Below are positions 16,237 to 23,065 of a stretch of 36,826 nucleotides of DNA, piece by piece. The notes below the pieces were generated by a model, which did no database searches, had not been told where the DNA came from, and worked only from the letters and a program-made list of their open reading frames with translations. The translations under genes were made by a program, and so were the position numbers. Where the stretch lies: the NCBI GenBank assembly GCA_964555935.1, contig CAZKUN010000072.1, positions 1-36,826 of the forward strand, read 5' to 3'. Position 1 is the first letter of the stretch. The number at the start of each line of letters is the position of its first letter. The DNA comes from CAZKUN01 sp964555935 (GTDB taxonomy: Bacteria; Armatimonadota; Zipacnadia; Zipacnadales; VGFC01).

Positions 16237-17685
16237 TCACGTGCTGCCCGTCCCAGCCGGGCCGTCAGTTCCTTCGCCGAAAGCGTTCGCCTGCAAGAAG
16301 GCCAACACGCCATCGGGTCCATCGTCATAGCTCGTGGCCGCCGCAATTTCCTCTCTGTCTGCGTCAGCGATCACGAGGTGAGGCAGCCCGAGCACCTGGT
16401 ACTTCTCTTCGAGGACGCCCTCCTCCTCGCTGACCTCGGTCATATCCACTTTCAGCGCTACAAAGCCCGCCGCCGCGGCCACGATGTCCTGCCGCGGGAA
16501 CGCATCCTTGTCCATCTCATGACACGCCTCGCACCAGTCCGCGCCAAAGTCGATGAAGACCCGCTTGCCCTCGGCCTCCGCCCGCGCGAAGGCCGCCTCG
16601 ATGTCTGTCTCCCAGTCGATCTCGATGCGCGTCGGCGTCACCGGGCCGCCGGGCCCGACCGGACCAGCCACGCCGGTCGCCGCGACCGCCGGTTGCTCCG
16701 GCAAGAGCACTCGATGCGTCGCCAGCGAGCCAATCAGCACGTACAGCCCAAGCACCATGGTGACGAGTGCGACACCCTTCTTGAACCGCGCGCCGCCACC
16801 GGGATTCTCCGGCAGCGAATCAAGCGCGCCGAATGCAACGCCACCCGCGATCATGCAGGCAGATAGACCGATGTAATAGACCATGTCAGGCACCAGTGTT
16901 CGGATGAAGTAGAACGCCACGCCAATCATCAGGAAGCCAAAGAGCTTCTGCACGTCGATCATCCACGTGCCGCTCTTGGGCATTGATTTCAGAGCTCCCG
17001 CCGATGTGCCAACGGCAATCAACAGCAGGCCCATCCCCCACGCGTACGTGAAGAGCAATATGAAACCCGTGAACGCGCTCCCCTCAGTCGCCACATAGAG
17101 CAGGATCCCGGCAAGCGGCGCGGCCGTACAGGGAGATGCCACGATGCCCGAGACCATCCCCATCAACAGAATGCCGAGCAATCCCGTCCCGCCCACGGAC
17201 TGCAGCTTGTTCGCGATGGCCGGCGGCACCTGAAGCTCAAACAGCCCCAGCATCCCGAGCCCCAGCACGGTGAAGATGACCGCCACGCCTATCAGAACCC
17301 ACGGCCCCATCAGGAAGCTCCGCACCGACGCGCCGAACATTCCCGCTAGCAGCCCCAGCACGGAGTACGTGATCGCGAGCCCCAGGACGTAAACGCACGT
17401 CAGCCCAAACGACCGCCAGACAGAGCTGCCCTCTTCATCGCGACGTCCGCCGATGATGCCGATCGTGATCGGGATCATCGGATACACGCATGGGGTGAAA
17501 CTCGTGAGGATTCCTGCCACGAACGCGATAGCCATCCCAACCAGAATCCCCTGCTGGGACATGATCTTCGCGAAGTCGTACTTGCTCGTCTCAGCGGCAT
17601 CCTGACCCCACGCCGCAGCCACGAGCAGAACGCTCGCGACCACTATCGGGACCAATAGCCATCCGACGAATCCGCGCCTTGTCAC
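16237..17685 (-). CDS. DsbD/CcdA-type thiol-disulfide transporter fused to thioredoxin
   Basis: Moves electrons from the cytoplasm to the periplasm for disulfide reduction or cytochrome c maturation. The start is placed at a GTG (17685), which has GGAGAG just upstream and begins a typical signal peptide ending near AAAWGQD; the frame stays open to 17763, but that extra stretch is Gly/Pro-rich and lies in repeat-like DNA. The membrane domain has eight segments with the two redox cysteines in SFTPCVYPMIPITIG and VASPCTAAPLAGI. The C-terminal thioredoxin domain has DFGADWCEACHEMDKDAF and the cis-Pro LGLPHLVI. The periplasmic alpha domain of classical DsbD is absent, so another partner must receive the electrons. 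Length is 482 residues. Confidence 0.88.
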   Translation of the reverse strand: MTRRGFVGWLLVPIVVASVLLVAAAWGQDAAETSKYDFAKIMSQQGILVGMAIAFVAGILTSFTPCVYPMIPITIGIIGGRRDEEGSSVWRSFGLTCVYVLGLAITYSVLGLLAGMFGASVRSFLMGPWVLIGVAVIFTVLGLGMLGLFELQVPPAIANKLQSVGGTGLLGILLMGMVSGIVASPCTAAPLAGILLYVATEGSAFTGFILLFTYAWGMGLLLIAVGTSAGALKSMPKSGTWMIDVQKLFGFLMIGVAFYFIRTLVPDMVYYIGLSACMIAGGVAFGALDSLPENPGGGARFKKGVALVTMVLGLYVLIGSLATHRVLLPEQPAVAATGVAGPVGPGGPVTPTRIEIDWETDIEAAFARAEAEGKRVFIDFGADWCEACHEMDKDAFPRQDIVAAAAGFVALKVDMTEVSEEEGVLEEKYQVLGLPHLVIADADREEIAAATSYDDGPDGVLAFLQANAFGEGTDGPAGTGST

Positions 17686-17794
17686 AATGCTCTCCAAGCC
17701 TTCGTAGGGGCCTCCGCCGTTGTAGGGGATCGATTCATCGAGCCCGCCGCCGCCACTCAGCATATCACCCTTCTCGATTCCCTAGCAAGCAGAA

Positions 17795-17820
17795 GGGCCG
17801 GCGAGTTCCCTCGCCGGCCC
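17795..17820 (-). terminator. Hairpin terminator after the aldolase gene
   Basis: Perfect 11-bp stem (17795-17805 with 17810-17820) and a TTCC/GGAA tetraloop, 32 bp after the aldolase stop on the minus strand, followed by TTCTGCTTGC. A good structural terminator with only a weak U-tract. Confidence 0.65.
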
Positions 17821-17851
17821 GGGGTCACTCTAGTTGCCTCAACGCAAGCGG

Positions 17852-18778
17852 TTAGGCTCCGTACTTCGCCATCACTTCCTCTTTCATCCGCTTCGTCATG
17901 GCGAGCGCCGTGTCCCACTCGCGCTGCCACATGTTCCGCCCAAATATCAGCCCCGTCGCGCCCGCGCCCATGCACGCGTGGGCCTTGGCCATGAGGTCGT
18001 CATCGCCGAGCTTGCTCCCGCCGGAAAACAGCACGAGCGTCTTGCCCGCTGATTTCACGATGCGCCGGACGATCTCCGTCACGGCCTCGTTGTCACTCGC
18101 GTCCCACACGATGTCTTGGTACTCCTTCGGCATCGCGGAGCGATCGGACGGGCACTTCGGCACGTTGAGCTTCACGACGTCCGCGCCAAGCTCGTCCGCC
18201 ACGCGCGCCGCGTAGTCGACCGCATACAGCGCGTCGCGTCCACCCTTCTCCTCGATCGCCGAGCCGCGCGGGTAGCTCCATACAATCAGCGGCATCGCGT
18301 ACCGATCGCACTCATCGCGGATCGCGGCGAACTGCACGAAGTCCTCGCTCTGTGCCGGCGAGCCGACGTAAAGCGTGTACCCAACAGCGTCCGCTCCGAG
18401 CCGCACCGCATCCTCAACCGTCGCGGTCTGCGGCGACAGCGCGTAATCGTCCGAGGGAATTGTCGTCTTGCCGTTCAGCTTCAGCACGAGCGGCACATCG
18501 CCCGCGTAGTCCCTCATGTACTTCGAGGCAAGTCCGATGTGAAACACGATCCCCGAGTACCCACCCTCTCGGGCCAGGCGGAGCTGAAACTCAGGATCCT
18601 CCGACGCGGGGTTCGGGAAGAAGTCCACCGGCCCGTGCTCCAGGCCCTGGTCGACTGGCAGCAACAACAGCGTGCCGTTCGCCGGACCGTGCTCGTACAG
18701 CAACCGGTGCAATCGCGTCCGCTTGCCGACATTTAGGTCCAAGCCATCTAGCCGTGATTTCGCCTGTCTCTCACTCAT
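17852..18778 (-). CDS. Class I fructose-bisphosphate aldolase (FbaB/DeoC-like)
   Basis: Cleaves or forms fructose-1,6-bisphosphate through a Schiff base. The 308-residue TIM barrel is of the archaeal/FbaB (DeoC-like) type rather than the animal type. Visible are LLLPVDQGLEHGPVDFF, a Schiff-base lysine candidate in GADVVKLNVPKCP (Lys203), VLFSGGSKLGDDDL and the phosphate-binding end GATGLIFGRNMWQR. The ATG at 18778 is preferred to the frame opening at 18844 because GGAGGAGG lies seven bases before it. With the transketolase pair 1.7 kb downstream on the same strand it makes a small central-carbon cluster, but a terminator and the DsbD-like gene lie between. Confidence 0.9.
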   Translation of the reverse strand: MSERQAKSRLDGLDLNVGKRTRLHRLLYEHGPANGTLLLLPVDQGLEHGPVDFFPNPASEDPEFQLRLAREGGYSGIVFHIGLASKYMRDYAGDVPLVLKLNGKTTIPSDDYALSPQTATVEDAVRLGADAVGYTLYVGSPAQSEDFVQFAAIRDECDRYAMPLIVWSYPRGSAIEEKGGRDALYAVDYAARVADELGADVVKLNVPKCPSDRSAMPKEYQDIVWDASDNEAVTEIVRRIVKSAGKTLVLFSGGSKLGDDDLMAKAHACMGAGATGLIFGRNMWQREWDTALAMTKRMKEEVMAKYGA

Positions 18779-18883
18779 CGTGCGCCCTCCTCCGTCGGCG
18801 CCCAAGGCGTCCCGCCGTGGGGCCTGACGCGCGATCGAAACCACCTATCCCATGCTCGCCGATCGCGTTAGGTTCAGCCCAAT

Positions 18884-18918
18884 GAAAAGGCGTGGCGACT
18901 GTGTGTATCGCCACGCCT
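18884..18918 (-). terminator. Rho-independent terminator of the H1-like gene
   Basis: On the minus strand, 28 bp after the stop, an 11-bp perfect stem (18908-18918 with 18888-18898) with a 9-nt loop is followed directly by TTTTCATT. This is the most classical intrinsic terminator in the window. Confidence 0.85.
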
Positions 18919-18945
18919 CTCATATAGCTAGAACACCACGATGTG

Positions 18946-19164
18946 CTATTTCTTCTTCTTTGCTTTGGCCTTCTTCTTTTTCTTCGGCGCTGCTTTCTTC
19001 TTGGCTACGGCCTTCTTCTTCGGAGCAGCCTTCTTCTTGGCTACAGCCTTCTTCTTCGGAGCGGCCTTCTTCTTGGCCACGGCCTTCTTCTTCGGAGCAG
19101 CCTTCTTCTTGGCTACGGCCTTCTTCTTCGGAGCTGCTTTCTTCTTCTTTGCCTTCGGAGCCAC
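18946..19164 (-). CDS. Histone H1-like lysine/alanine-rich repeat protein
   Basis: A 72-residue, extremely basic protein made only of Lys, Ala, Pro and Val. Its core is four tandem copies of the 12-residue unit AAPKKKAVAKKK, encoded by 36-bp DNA repeats, with a shorter Ala/Lys end on each side. Such composition is typical of histone H1-like C-terminal tails and of bacterial nucleoid proteins such as Hc1/Hc2 and the tails of some HU proteins, so DNA (or rRNA) binding is likely. The start is a GTG at 19164 with a perfect AGGAGGTG seven bases before it; the longer frame upstream has unrelated composition. No globular domain is attached. A strong intrinsic terminator follows, so it is its own transcription unit. 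Confidence 0.8.
   Translation of the reverse strand: MAPKAKKKKAAPKKKAVAKKKAAPKKKAVAKKKAAPKKKAVAKKKAAPKKKAVAKKKAAPKKKKKAKAKKKK
18957..19146 (-). repeat. 36-bp tandem repeats inside the H1-like gene
   Basis: About four near-identical 36-bp units, each encoding AAPKKKAVAKKK, differ mainly at third positions (for example the Ala and Val codons). Copy number is likely to vary by slippage. Confidence 0.75.
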
Positions 19165-19527
19165 GAGTTTCACCTCCTTCGCAATCCAGGGATGCGCCCT
19201 GCTTGCGACAGCTGGCGACGACGACCCGCCCCAACGAGATAGGCACGTAATGTGAAACCGAGACTCCGGAATTCCGTACGACGCCCCCCGGCGCCAGCGG
19301 AAGACTAGGGCGCGGTTAGTCGCCAACTTGCGGACTAGTTCTACGTAGAAGGCGTTTCTCCTTCTTCATAGACATCCGCCAGTATAACGGAAAGTACAAC
19401 TTTTGTCGCGCGGAATTATACATAGCTAAACACGACGGCCCGAACGGACGTGCCGGCGCGCGGCGATGACTCATTGTGATACGACAATGCAGCAGTACCC
19501 GAAGGAGAATCCAAAGAGGGTAGAGCT
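19165..19527. other. Intergenic leader between H1-like gene and tmRNA
   Basis: About 360 bp without a credible gene. On the minus strand it contains two -10-like boxes (TATAAT at 19415-19420 preceded by TG, and TATACT at 19381-19386) that could drive the H1-like gene with a leader of about 200 bases. A perfect palindrome, AAAGT-ACA-ACTTT, at 19391-19403 lies just upstream of the second box and could be an operator. No matching -35 boxes are clear. Confidence 0.45.
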
Positions 19528-19881
19528 TGGTGGAGGCGGCGGGAATCGAACCCGCGTCCGAGAAGGAGCTAATGGGACTTCTACGAGCGTAGCGCGCGAT
19601 TAGTTTTCGCTAGGGCGGGCCTCGCGCGCGGGCCCCGCCTTCGCTAGCTCAGGTTTTGATTCCCCACCGGGTTTACTGAGCAATCTCCGGCCGGTAGCCG
19701 ACTAGGTTAGCGCCAAATCCGGGCTCGTCGGCAAAGCCCGGGAGACGGCAGCGTAGCGAACTACGCTGCTAGTGCGAGATTACTCTCGGCAGTTATGGTT
19801 GGTTCCGCGTTTAACGAGATATCGGAAATCTCGGCTCGCTTCCCCCATCTGCTCTGCAACCCGTCGAAGCCGGTCGCCCCC
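19528..19881 (-). ncRNA. ssrA: Transfer-messenger RNA (tmRNA)
   Basis: Rescues stalled ribosomes and tags their products for proteolysis. The 3' end reads GGACGCGGGTTCGATTCCCG then CCGCCTCCACCA, a T-arm with an encoded CCA. The 5' end, GGGGGCGACCGGCTTCGACG, pairs with it: GGGGGCG against CGCCTCC, with one G-U pair. After a typical upstream element (CATAACT) the reading segment starts at GCC and encodes AESNLALAA followed by TAG. The TAG lies in the arm of a 9-bp hairpin with a UUCG-type loop (helix 5), and pseudoknot-like GC pairs follow. Length is 354 nt, normal for the one-piece form. The resume codon is inferred by comparison with the E. coli arrangement. Confidence 0.95.
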
Positions 19882-19903
19882 ACGTTCGCAGACTTACACT
19901 GTG

Positions 19904-19932
19904 AGTATACCCACGTATAGGGGTACGGTCAA
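19904..19932 (-). promoter_or_regulatory. Promoter of tmRNA
   Basis: On the minus strand TTGACC (19927-19932) and TATACT (19904-19909) are separated by 17 bp, close to the sigma-70 consensus. The mature tmRNA 5' end lies 23 bases after the -10 box, which implies a short leader removed by RNase P. Confidence 0.8.
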
Positions 19933-19967
19933 ACATACCCCAAGGTCACGCTCCCCCCAGCCCCGTG

Positions 19968-19988
19968 CGACGATCGTCCCGATCGTCG
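19968..19988 (-). terminator. Hairpin after the oxidoreductase gene
   Basis: Perfect 9-bp arms CGACGATCG and CGATCGTCG with a TCC loop, 26 bp after the stop of the oxidoreductase and before the tmRNA promoter. Likely terminator; no U-tract. The 3-nt TCC loop recalls the palindrome at 9753. Confidence 0.5.
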
Positions 19989-20013
19989 ATGCCGAAGGTG
20001 CGCGCAATCCACG

Positions 20014-21078
20014 TCACTCGCGGTCTGCCACCCTCACAGCCTCACCCGTCGCCGCTGATTCGACCGCCGCGTCGATGACCGCCAGTTCCTCACGCATCTC
20101 ATCCAGCTTGACCGCCGGTTCCGCGTCGCGCAGTAGCACGTCCGCGATGTTCTCGTAGTAACTCACATATCGGCCCGGCTTCGTCGCCACCGTCATATCG
20201 ACTTCGGCGCCGGAGACCTCGCTTACCACGCGCGCCCAGTTCCCCCGCGGCTCGTAGTCGCCCGCCCTCGGCGACACATCCTCAACCAGTCCATCCTTCA
20301 GCCTCGGCTCTTGCGGATCGAGGCCGGTCTTCATCAGCGCGCCCTTCGTCCCGCGGATATACCACCGGGGTCGCGGGATCCGGCTCACGAACCCGCACTC
20401 AAACACGCTCCTCACGCCCGACTTGTGCGTGATGTGACAGTGCGCCGCCGACTCCACATCATGCTCGTCGGTATACAAGAAGTCCGCCCACACCGATTCC
20501 GCCGGCCCGTAAAGCCTCAGGAACTGGTCGATCAGGTGCGCGCCCCAATCGCGGAACGGGCCACCACCCAGCGCCTTCGACTGCCGCCACGTGCCGCCGC
20601 GTTTGGCGTAGCTCACCACGCACGATTCCGAAATCAGCACGTCGCCGAGCAGGCCCTCCTCGATGATCGACCGCACGGTGAAGTAGTCGCCATCCCACCG
20701 CCGATTCTGGAAGACATTCAGCAGCTTCCCGGCCTTCCCCGAGGCGGCGATCATCTCGTCGGCCTCGGCCACGCTCATCGCCATGACCTTGTCGACCACC
20801 ACGTGCTTGCCGGCCTCGAGGCACTGGATCACCAAATCCCGGTGCGTCATGTGAGGCGTGCTCACCACCACTAGATCCAGCGCGTCGTCGTCGAGCAGCT
20901 CCTCGACCGTCGCCACGGTCTTCGCATTCCAGTCCGCATCGGCGAGCGCGCGTTTCCCCTCGCTCCGCGACATGATCGAATGCACGCGCATGTCCGCCGT
21001 CGCGTTCACAAGCGGCGTGTGGAAGACTTTCCCGCCCAGTCCGTACCCGATGAAACCGACGTTGATCTGCTCGCCCAT
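20014..21078 (-). CDS. Gfo/Idh/MocA oxidoreductase, YdgJ/IolW-like
   Basis: Predicted NAD(P)-dependent dehydrogenase acting on an inositol or sugar; 354 residues. The N-terminal Rossmann motif VGFIGYGLGGKVFHTPLV is the form seen in the YdgJ/IolW (scyllo-inositol dehydrogenase) group. The usual EKP catalytic triad reads VDKVMAMS, so the lysine is kept while Glu and Pro are changed. The C-terminal domain contains FRDWGAHLIDQFLRLYG, with the conserved DxxxHxxD-like substrate region. The frame opens at a TTG (21120), but the ATG at 21078 begins directly with the Rossmann strand and is preferred. It is downstream of moxR on the same strand, separated by a hairpin. Confidence 0.88.
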   Translation of the reverse strand: MGEQINVGFIGYGLGGKVFHTPLVNATADMRVHSIMSRSEGKRALADADWNAKTVATVEELLDDDALDLVVVSTPHMTHRDLVIQCLEAGKHVVVDKVMAMSVAEADEMIAASGKAGKLLNVFQNRRWDGDYFTVRSIIEEGLLGDVLISESCVVSYAKRGGTWRQSKALGGGPFRDWGAHLIDQFLRLYGPAESVWADFLYTDEHDVESAAHCHITHKSGVRSVFECGFVSRIPRPRWYIRGTKGALMKTGLDPQEPRLKDGLVEDVSPRAGDYEPRGNWARVVSEVSGAEVDMTVATKPGRYVSYYENIADVLLRDAEPAVKLDEMREELAVIDAAVESAATGEAVRVADRE

Positions 21079-21154
21079 GGTTCTCACTCGCTTCCGTAGA
21101 GGTGCGGCGCGCTTCGCCAAACTGGCGCCGCGGTCCTCCCGTATGAATCATCGA

Positions 21155-21178
21155 GGCCCCGCCGTGTCTGACGGGGCC
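21155..21178 (-). terminator. Hairpin after the MoxR gene
   Basis: GGCCCCG (21155-21161) pairs with CGGGGCC (21172-21178), extended by a G-T pair, 30 bp after the moxR stop on the minus strand. GGGGT follows on the plus side, as at 16224 and 17820. Confidence 0.45.
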
Positions 21179-21207
21179 CCGGGGTAGAGCGTCGCGTCAT
21201 GTCTGAT

Positions 21208-22164
21208 TTAGCTCGGCGTCCGCTCAACGGGGGCGGGGATCGTTTCGAGCACGGCCTCGATCGCCTCGTGTGCCTTGCGCCCACGAAGCCGACTCTCGGG
21301 GTTGAGGATGACGCGGTGCCCAAACACCGGCCGCGCGCAGTACTTCACGTCGTCGGGGATGACGTAGTTTCGGCCCTCGATCCCGGCCAGCGCTTGCGAG
21401 GTCCGATAGAGCGCCAGAGTCGCGCGAGGGCTCGCGCCCATCGCCAGATCCGTCGAGCGTCGCGTGGCTTGTGAGATCCGCACGATGTACTCGCGCACCT
21501 TCTCGTGGATGAAGACTTCGCGCGCGGCCGCTTGCGCCTCGAGCAACTCGGCCGCGTCGGCGGCCTTGCCGATCGAATCGATCGGATGCTCGAGCCTCAG
21601 TCGTTCGAGCATCGTGTTCTCGTCTGGGAATGACGGATACCCCACCGACATCCGGATCAGGAAACGGTCGAGCTGCGCCTCGGGCAGCGGGAACGTGCCC
21701 TCATGTTCGATTGGGTTCTGCGTTGCGATGACCACAAACGGTTTCGCCATCGGGTACGTCGTCCCATCGGTCGTGACCTGCCGCTCGCCCATCGCCTCAA
21801 GCAGCGCGGACTGCGTTCGCGGCGTCGCGCGATTGATCTCGTCGGCGAGCACGATCTGGTGGAAAATCGGGCCTTGCCTGAACTCGAACTCGCCGGTCTT
21901 CTGGTTGTAGATCGACGCGCCGGTAATGTCGCTGGGCAGGACGTCGGGCGTGCACTGAATGCGCGAGAAGCTGCACCCTAGGGTGATCGCCAGACTCCGC
22001 GCGAGCATCGTCTTCGCAACGCCGGGAACATCCTCCATCAGGATGTTCCCTTCGCACAGCAGCGCCACCATCGCCAGGCGAATCTGATCGCGCTTGCCGA
22101 CGATGACCTTCTCGACGTTGTCGATGACCTTGCGGCCAAAACCAGCGATCTCTTCGACCTTCAT
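21208..22164 (-). CDS. MoxR family AAA+ ATPase
   Basis: A 318-residue AAA+ ATPase of the MoxR class, chaperone-like proteins that activate or assemble partner complexes through metal- and VWA-dependent partners. The Walker A region reads ILMEDVPGVAKTMLARSLA, the usual MoxR form. Walker B is IVLADEINRATPRTQSALLE, sensor 1 is VIATQNPIEHEGTFPLPEAQ, and the arginine finger region QLDRFLIRM follows. The C-terminal lid contains GASPRATLALYRTSQALA. moxR is normally next to DUF58 and VWA-domain genes; none is present here, so this copy is an orphan or its partners lie elsewhere. Confidence 0.95.
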   Translation of the reverse strand: MKVEEIAGFGRKVIDNVEKVIVGKRDQIRLAMVALLCEGNILMEDVPGVAKTMLARSLAITLGCSFSRIQCTPDVLPSDITGASIYNQKTGEFEFRQGPIFHQIVLADEINRATPRTQSALLEAMGERQVTTDGTTYPMAKPFVVIATQNPIEHEGTFPLPEAQLDRFLIRMSVGYPSFPDENTMLERLRLEHPIDSIGKAADAAELLEAQAAAREVFIHEKVREYIVRISQATRRSTDLAMGASPRATLALYRTSQALAGIEGRNYVIPDDVKYCARPVFGHRVILNPESRLRGRKAHEAIEAVLETIPAPVERTPS

Positions 22165-22202
22165 GCTTCGCTCACTCGCCCTTCAGAAAGTGCCAGACCA
22201 CT

Positions 22203-22226
22203 GTGGGAGGGGTTTCAACCCCGACG
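22203..22226. repeat. GTAGGAG-class intergenic palindrome
   Basis: GTGGGAGGGGTTTCAACCCC followed by GACG. Arms 22209-22214 and 22217-22222. Nearly identical to the copy at 13131, including the preceding CACT. Confidence 0.8.
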
Positions 22227-22242
22227 CCCGCGCCTTCTCGTC

Positions 22243-22270
22243 CGTGCCTGCGGGTCTCCGGATCCGCACG
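22243..22270. repeat. GTGCCTGCGGGT-class palindrome
   Basis: TGCGGGTC pairs with GATCCGCA (one G-T pair) around a short TCC/CCG loop. The surrounding words CGTGCCTGCGGGTC and CCGCACNCCCA(A/G)TCC also occur at 22835-22869. Confidence 0.7.
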
Positions 22271-22371
22271 CCCAGTCCCATGATTGTATACGGCATTCGC
22301 GCGACACCGCGCAATACCTTCGGACCCGACAGTGAGAACAGTCAATCTGGGGGAACGACTGCGGTTCGGGC

Positions 22372-22719
22372 CTACGTCCCATCCTGTTTCAACGTGTTCG
22401 CCAGTTGTTCGATGTCGGAGGCCCGCAGCGTGCTGATCGTCTCGGCAAAGCGCTCCACTTCGGCATCCTCAATCACGCCGGTCGCCACAACCGGAGCACC
22501 ATCCACCGCGGCCACGTCGTCGGTTTCTTGCGACAGGATTCCCTCCTCCCACCGCGCGTAGTCCACGAGCCTCTCGCCCAGCATCCGACAGCGCGAGCAG
22601 CGGAACTTCACGTAGACCGACATCGGCTTCCACTGGCTCATGAAGTGCCCCTGCTGCAGCACTTCACGGCCTCGGATCTGACGCCCGCACGAGCAGAGAA
22701 TCCTCGGCTGATTTGACAT
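22372..22719 (-). CDS. Small zinc-ribbon protein, function unknown
   Basis: A 115-residue protein with no recognised function. It begins ILCSCGRQIRGRE and has a second cysteine pair in KFRCSRCRMLGERLV, giving CxC and CxxC motifs spaced as in a zinc ribbon. The C-terminal half is acidic and helical (EDAEVERFAETISTLRASD), possibly a binding tail. The frame is open far upstream, but the ATG at 22719 has GGAGG nine bases before it and the upstream part is repeat DNA. It precedes moxR on the same strand, separated by 207 bp filled with palindromes. Confidence 0.65.
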   Translation of the reverse strand: MSNQPRILCSCGRQIRGREVLQQGHFMSQWKPMSVYVKFRCSRCRMLGERLVDYARWEEGILSQETDDVAAVDGAPVVATGVIEDAEVERFAETISTLRASDIEQLANTLKQDGT

Positions 22720-22789
22720 GCGAAGTTGCCCTCCGTATGCTCGCCGATAATAGCACAAAGAGAACTCTCGATCAAGCAACGCGTCCGCC

Positions 22790-22822
22790 GTTGTCGTCGT
22801 AGGACAGGCGTCCTCGCCTGTC
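22790..22822. repeat. GTAGGACAGGCG-class palindrome, complete copy
   Basis: GACAGGCG (22803-22810) pairs with CGCCTGTC (22815-22822) around TCCT. The first 21 bases (22790-22810) recur exactly at 22931-22951, where the right arm is missing. Confidence 0.75.
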
Positions 22823-22834
22823 GCCTTTGTCGTC

Positions 22835-22869
22835 CGTGCCTGCGGGTCGCCCGACCCGCACTCCCAATC
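22835..22869. repeat. GTGCCTGCGGGT-class palindrome
   Basis: TGCGGGTCG (22841-22849) pairs with CGACCCGCA (22852-22860) around CC. It shares its flanks with the copy at 22243-22270. Confidence 0.75.
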
Positions 22870-22873
22870 CCTC

Positions 22874-22915
22874 GCAGGAGCGGCTTCAGCAGGGAAACTC
22901 GACGTCTGAGTTCCC
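22874..22915. repeat. Degenerate GTAGGAG-class repeat
   Basis: GCAGGAGCGGCTTCAGC matches the left part of the copy at 4245, but the right arm breaks off into AGGGAAACTC. That sequence forms its own imperfect hairpin with GAGTTCCC, so it looks like a mosaic of two repeat classes. Confidence 0.55.
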
Positions 22916-22930
22916 ACGATGCCGCCCGCT

Positions 22931-22951
22931 GTTGTCGTCGTAGGACAGGCG
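22931..22951. repeat. Half copy of the GTAGGACAGGCG palindrome; possible island edge
   Basis: Identical over 21 bases to 22790-22810 but without the right arm; CACCTGTTGTTTATT follows instead. The break lies just before a recombinase promoter and stub, so it may mark where foreign DNA entered. I did not find the missing arm further downstream. Confidence 0.5.
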
Positions 22952-23017
22952 CACCTGTTGTTTATTTTCGACAGTAAGCATGATACGCTTCTACTCAGCC
23001 TGTAGAGGAGGCCGAAG

Positions 23018-23065
23018 ATGAAGCGTGCGTTCCTGTACTGCCGCGTTTCCACTCAGCAAATGTAA
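23018..23065 (+). pseudogene. Serine recombinase stub (N-terminal 15 codons)
   Basis: Encodes MKRAFLYCRVSTQQM and then stops. YCRVSTQ is the N-terminal catalytic signature of serine recombinases. It has a good ribosome site (GAGGAGG, seven bases before the ATG) and a plausible promoter (TTGTTT at 22958-22963, 17-bp spacer, TGATAC at 22981-22986), so this was a real gene start. The rest of the gene is replaced by the 3' end of the oppositely oriented recombinase at 23053-24373, whose stop overlaps this stub. Confidence 0.65.

Noticed and set aside
18946..19164. CRISPR array from the regular 36-bp repeats
   Set aside because: The units are contiguous without spacers and encode a protein repeat. 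No other repeat-spacer pattern was seen in the window.
18941..19255. Phe-rich plus-strand frames opposite the H1-like gene
   Set aside because: Poly-Phe/Leu runs are the complement of Lys codons; the minus strand has the ribosome site and terminator.
19528..19600. Possible tRNA on the minus strand (T-arm and CCA)
   Set aside because: The T-arm and acceptor belong to the 3' end of tmRNA; the matching 5' half is 350 bases away.
22720..23052. Longer version of the small zinc-ribbon protein
   Set aside because: The extension is translated intergenic repeat DNA and runs through the recombinase stub.
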